In this document: piece after piece, positions 59,465 through 64,000 of the stretch | Layout: every line of letters starts with the position of its first letter | Position numbering within the stretch: position 1 is the stretch's first letter | Made by a program: the position numbers and the translations under genes | Source: Bolinopsis microptera | Taxonomy: Eukaryota > Ctenophora > Tentaculata > Lobata > Bolinopsidae | Reading direction: 5' to 3' | Length of the DNA stretch: 64,000 nucleotides | Assembly: GCF_026151205.1 (NCBI RefSeq) | Contig: NC_087072.1 | Span: 7,674,084 to 7,738,083 of the forward strand | The notes under the pieces: model-generated | The model's database searches: none | Told to the model about the DNA's origin: nothing | The model's input: only the letters and a program-made list of their open reading frames with translations

Positions 59465-62115
59465 GCACCATCAAGGAAAATCATGATGTGAAAACAGGTT
59501 CACACCGGTCAACCACAGCACGCGAAAGTATACGTGCAGGTTGTGTTGCCATTGAACCACAACGTGTACTCGCGAAAAGCGAAAGTACACATATTTTACT
59601 AGACACTTGCCATATTATGGTATCTTGAAGCTATACACGTAAGTTGCCACGTCACCAAGATGCCAATGTGCTCCAATGTAATTCTTGATATTACCATGTT
59701 ACAAAACTTATGGCACAACTCCACAAACAACAGAACTTCCACACAGTCTGGAACAACTAATTGCCCGTCACTGCCAGAGCTCGATGTGTGCCTGTGGTTA
59801 ATAGTTGGTTAACATCATTGCAACTTTGCTCTCGGTCTCCATATTCGATCTCATTAGTCGAGGAGAAAGAGCATATAATCTTATAATGGTAAATTGCCCG
59901 GATCCCGCAATACCCTAGATATTTTGCATGAGTTTAACTAAAACAGACAACAGGTTCACAAGAACATCCAGAGCATTGGCTCTTCCTGAAACATTATTCA
60001 TGGAATCATGACAGCAGATAATGCGTTAGTTCCAACTCTGTGAGAGCTGAGATAATTGTGCCAGTAAGCGTTCATTTTATTACGGACGTTACAATGTTTT
60101 AAAGGGCCATGGAGCACACCTGATATTCTAAAGCGGATCAGCAAATCAGTCAAAAGCGAAAGTCGGGCTAAGTCGGAGCCAGCTAGGAGATCTGATGTGA
60201 GAAATCAAACTCCCCGAAAGTAATTGCAATTGGAGAAACAGACTGATATAAATCAGAGAATTTTAGAACTAAGGGTACGTGTGCTAGGCTATCATTATGT
60301 GCTTAATGATTCTAGGGTAAAATCACACCTGATCAGGTCTAAAGAAGGAAAAATGGGTACTGCAGTATGCCGAGCTAAATATTTCAGCTATACATTGCTG
60401 GGCCGACCAGTAGATGCATCTACTAGATAATGTTTCGGACATGCGCAAAGCAGAGTTGGGTACAGCAACTACCCAGGGTCCGAAGTTGCCACATTATCAC
60501 ATCGCAATAACAAATGCGGGTCGGCGGTCGACCAATTTAATTTAAGACCCCACACATGAGCCTGATGAAGAGGCTGTTACGTTGATTGTTTCAACGAAGA
60601 TAGACCACATTGTCCTATAGACCGTTTCAAGCATGATTGTTATCATGGCAATGGATTGTTACACTGCCATGATTGATGAAACGAACAATCATTGAAAGAT
60701 TTAAAATTGTTGAAGTAACCTGATCATAATGATAGCTGTGAAATCGCGCACCGTAATTTGTGCCTGGATTGTACCAACAGTGGAATTAGAGTTCAATTGT
60801 CCAATCAAGTGGATGTCATTACAACCTTGTCATGTAGGTTCCTGTGAGAATTCATACCATAACCAAGTCGAAAGTACATGTCATTGAAAGGAGAAAAGAT
60901 ACTGAAGTATGCAGTTCATATTACATATTATTAGAAGCATTTTTCGGCTCCATGGCCATATGGATTATGGAGGTCCATCACGATGCTATTGGAATATTAG
61001 AAGACAACCAGTTTCCCCATTGAATGAACAGAAGAAGTTTATGTCAGTCAGAGCTCAGGTTCCATATGCAAAAGAGTTTAGACTGTACTCATTTGCTCAG
61101 TTATACATCATTCACGATCACACTGTAGTCATGGCATAACAATTTGGTACCTGTAGCAAATAAAGACCTTAGAGTCCGTGTACTTTGTACACATGCGAGC
61201 GACGTCGCGGTAAAACGTGACTATGTACTCTCCAAAAGATGACGACACAGACGGAATATCAACTTCTCAAAAAGCTGGATTGTCACCTCACTCTCCTGTT
61301 GTCAGTTTTGCGGATTCACGACCCAAAGAACAACAGTCACCCCTCACGGTGTGACAATGACCAGGAAGATGAGGACTTTTACAAACAATAGCTCGTCCGA
61401 CCATATGATGTAAGATATCATTACAGTTATACAAACTAATTTGTTCATATTATTCTAAGTTTAAAGTAAATTAGTTAAAGTGATTTTAATAAGTATAATA
61501 ATTTTAGTGCAATTTAGTTTATGTAGAATTAGCAGATTATTACATAAACGTAGGATATTATAGTATTATGTAAATAATTAAGTAAATATAGTGCAAAATA
61601 AATTCTTTTTTTAATGTGTGTATATTTAAACTTTAGGGAAATTAAAATTTGTGTGAAAACAGATTATTATGTAAACGTAGGTTATTATTTTCGTAAATAC
61701 CAAATAAAAATATATGTCTAAAGAAAACATCATTTAATAAGTTATAAAAAAAATATAGATTATGTGTAAGTGTGAAATGTATATGAAACATTATATTATA
61801 TTATAAAAGTAATATACAATCATATAACAGAGTGTATTTAAATATTGTGATAAAAGGATTAAAGTTTTTTTAAATAAATGTGTATGTTATTTAAATGTTA
61901 TGTGTATTTTTGACACTATTTATCATAGATTGTAGAGTAAATTACTCCCACAATCAAATCAACAGCATCATTTTTAAATTTTAGTACGAGATTTTATGTT
62001 CAAAAGACCGAGAAGAATTGCATTATTTTATGTATTAGTTGTAATTCAAACTCGAAGATCAGTATGTTAAAAACGTATATTTAATCATAACAGTTTTCTA
62101 AAGGAGGGTGGAGTT
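59465..62115 (+). other. Non-coding interior of the LTR element
   Basis: Only short frames are found (60224-60430, 60909-61139, and a 43-codon frame at 61231). None shows the YxDD, DDE or DTG motifs of pol. The stretch 61430-62050 is extremely AT-rich. It may be decayed pol or unrelated filler acquired by a non-autonomous derivative. Confidence 0.6.
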
Positions 62116-62793
62116 TGTAGGGTCCCAACCCTACAATTATAGTCCCATCATATCAACTACTGTTATTGTTTGCACCTGCCTGGCAACCGCAGATTAGACA
62201 GTAGTTGTGGCCAGCATGACAGTGGAATGCAATTATCTGAAGCGTTCACCGCATGCTACGGACAGCAAAACCACACAAATTGCGTTCGGTGGTTTCCGGC
62301 AGGGACATGTGGTTTGAACTCAAAACCTATAATCACTGCCGGAAAAACGTCATGATAAGGTTTTATAAACATGAACTAAAGATTCATCCAGCTAGAATCA
62401 ATTAGTGAGTCCTGAAGGGCTAGAATGACTACACCGTCTAGCTAAAACCACCACCGGAAATGCGTCACGTTTGTTTACACGAGAAAGCTCATCGGCTGGC
62501 ACTCCTAGGGAGTGCCGACAATTAGTAGGACTATAAAACCGCCCCCACCTTCAGAAAACTCTTCGTTCTTTGTCTCAGCCCTTTCAGTCCTTTCACTCTT
62601 TTTGTTCGAATCGAAATAGTTAAAGTTTAATAGTAATTCAACACTTGTAGTTTTCGTTTAACATTGTTTCCTAAAGTTCCCGAGTTTCATTACCGAGTTC
62701 ACAACAAACTAAAATAACACAACGCAAATTGAAGTCCTAACTTGAAAGCACTAACTACCATAGACGGTCAATCTCATTAATCTGGTAGTTACA
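62116..62793 (+). repeat. 3' LTR
   Basis: Matches the 5' LTR along its length. The few differences include CAAATTCGAAG/CAAATTGAAG, ACCTGAAAG/ACTTGAAAG and CACTGACT/CACTAACT. LTRs are identical at insertion, so this implies a young insertion. Confidence 0.92.
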
Positions 62794-63049
62794 AAGTCTT
62801 AACTAGAACGTATTTTTACGTTCGTATTTTCTGAACAATTTGCCAATCATGCGCCCATTGTTTCAAGTTTTCTATTCTGCGTGAATTTGGGTCGCCGTTT
62901 ATTAATAGTAAATAGTTGGTATTAACGTAAAGATTTTACTTGTACGCTCACTCGCAATACCTGAAAGCGACATCTGGAAATTCTTATCTGTCGGTTTAAA
63001 TCTTCTATCAAAGGAACCTTAACCAACACCTCGTACAGACTCATGGTTT

Positions 63050-63177
63050 CTGTACACTGTACACTGTACACTGAACACTGTACACTGTACACTGAACACT
63101 GTACACTGTACACTATACACTGTACACTGTACACTGTACACTATACACTGTACACTGTACACTGCACTGTACACTGT
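63050..63177. repeat. Minisatellite, 7-bp unit (CTGTACA)n
   Basis: About 18 units of CTGTACA, with variants CTGAACA and CTATACA. Runs of two or three standard units separate the variants, giving a loose higher-order pattern. Each unit holds the palindrome TGTACA. Short minus-strand frames over it are artefacts of the repeat. Confidence 0.92.
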
Positions 63178-63387
63178 CTCTGGATCGGAGCGTAGTGTTT
63201 TTAATATTAATTAATTGGGTCCCTAAATTGGAAGTAAAGCTCTTGTTTTCCTGCAACTCTACTCCATACCTTAATTCCAGATTTTCAAAGAGGAATTGAG
63301 TAATTACAGCCAGTAACCGTAAGATGAGCAGAACAAACCATTGCAAGCCAAGCTGCAGATCCGAAGTCTGAACCATCGCACCACCTC

Positions 63388-63461
63388 TTACCTGGGGACC
63401 TCAGGCTATTATGTTCATAATAGAGATTCGGCGGAATGACAGGCTGAGCGCGGCCCAGTAA
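63388..63461 (+). mobile_element. TTAC...GTAA mini-MITE, copy D (shortest)
   Basis: Only 74 bp, from TTACCTGGGGACC to GCGGCCCAGTAA, with the core ATTCGGCGGAATGACAGGCT. It is flanked by a perfect 8-bp duplication, ACCACCTC, at 63380-63387 and 63462-63469. Confidence 0.92.
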
Positions 63462-63474
63462 ACCACCTCAAACC

Positions 63475-64000
63475 TAAGTTATTTCTATTGCTTGATCACA
63501 CAGACTCAGGTAAACAGGAATTAAATACTTTATCATTTATCACAAGTAAAAACAAATAACATAATTTCAATCTAACACATCAAGGTAGGTAATCAGAAAA
63601 TTCCAATCTACCAGTACCACGTAAAACAGTGACAAAATTCACTCTATTTTGCAAAATTAAATTTTAAGTCAATCATATGATGGCAATCTATGTCTCATAC
63701 TCTCTAAAATATTTTTGTCGAATTGTTTGTCCTCGTAGGAAAAATCTGTGCAGTAAGCATATCTTTGGATATAATAACTGTGCAGAAGTTTGATCTCTTT
63801 ACTCATAATTTAAGATTCCTTAAAGAATGCCAGTAGAACTAATTTTCCTTGCTCATTCCGTATTATTACAATTATGGGGTAAAATCTTTCTCGATGTCCA
63901 TAATAGAACGAAAACATTTCATACAAAAACTTCGTATAATTCTATGGAACGTTAGGGAATAAGAACTTGACCTGAAGCTGAAGGAAAACTGACCTCTATG
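63475..64000. other. Gene-free end of window
   Basis: AT-rich sequence; I see no exon or repeat here. Confidence 0.5.

Larger units (their letters stand above)
57279..62793 (+). mobile_element. LTR retrotransposon with gag only
   Basis: LTRs of 679 and 678 bp (57279-57957, 62116-62793) begin TG and end CA, and differ by only a few changes near their 3' ends. A primer-binding-site-like TGGTGCTGCGACCG starts at 57961. A polypurine tract (AAAGGAGGGTGGAG) at 62100-62113 precedes the 3' LTR. The interior holds one intact gag frame. The remaining 2.6 kb has no reverse transcriptase, integrase or protease motif and becomes extremely AT-rich from 61430 to 62050. No 5-bp target duplication is seen (GGTGT versus AAGTC), so one flank may have been rearranged. 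The element is non-autonomous and probably recent. Confidence 0.88.

Noticed and set aside
62922-63376. Minus-strand frames with YSVQC repeats
   Set aside because: Translation of the CTGTACA minisatellite; no gene context.
1-64000. CRISPR array, bacterial operon or integrated prophage
   Set aside because: Spliced genes, animal protein families and eukaryotic transposons throughout; no regular spacer array or phage gene.

Overview
This window is animal (metazoan) nuclear DNA. Its genes are split by short introns with GT-AG borders, intergenic DNA is AT-rich, and it carries DNA-transposon MITEs, foldback elements, a tRNA-type SINE, non-LTR and LTR retrotransposons and minisatellites. There are no bacterial operons or ribosome binding sites. 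The gene set (NHL-repeat protein, cathepsin Z-like protease, CTF8, MAPEG glutathione transferases) is general for animals. A marine invertebrate is a fair guess; the sequence does not fix the phylum.

Layout. 1-6.6 kb: no gene seen, with a 410-bp tandem duplication. 6.8-12.5 kb (+): a coiled-coil/NHL-repeat gene with three alternative first coding exons. 13.1-22.8 kb (-): a 13-exon gene that joins in frame into a single protein with two complete cathepsin Z-like protease domains. Its 4.3-kb sixth intron holds a small opposite-strand gene (signal peptide, PAN/apple-like and sushi modules), whose own intron holds a 1.34-kb foldback element flanked by TTAA. 23.6-23.9 kb (-): CTF8/CHTF8. 24.8-32.8 kb (-): four tandem MGST1-like genes, with a non-LTR retrotransposon carrying a restriction-like endonuclease (+) between copies 2 and 3. 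33-49 kb: gene-poor, with several TIR elements, hairpins and a 40-unit 10-bp minisatellite. 49.5-50.7 kb (-): 3' part of a second non-LTR element. 51.2-54.65 kb (+): an E-box cluster, a 51-codon ORF and a five-exon gene of unknown function with a triplicated splice donor and a SINE in its last intron. 55.6-56.9 kb: a TIR element with a second copy near 39.4 kb. 57.3-62.8 kb: an LTR retrotransposon with near-identical LTRs, one intact gag and no recognisable pol. 63-64 kb: a 7-bp minisatellite and a tiny MITE.

The most notable points are the double cathepsin Z protein, the nested gene with a foldback in its intron, the duplicated alternative first exons of the NHL gene, a 74-112 bp MITE family (four copies here, each with an 8-bp target-site duplication), and the gag-only LTR element. 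All gene models were assembled by eye from splice signals and reading phase; none has transcript support.
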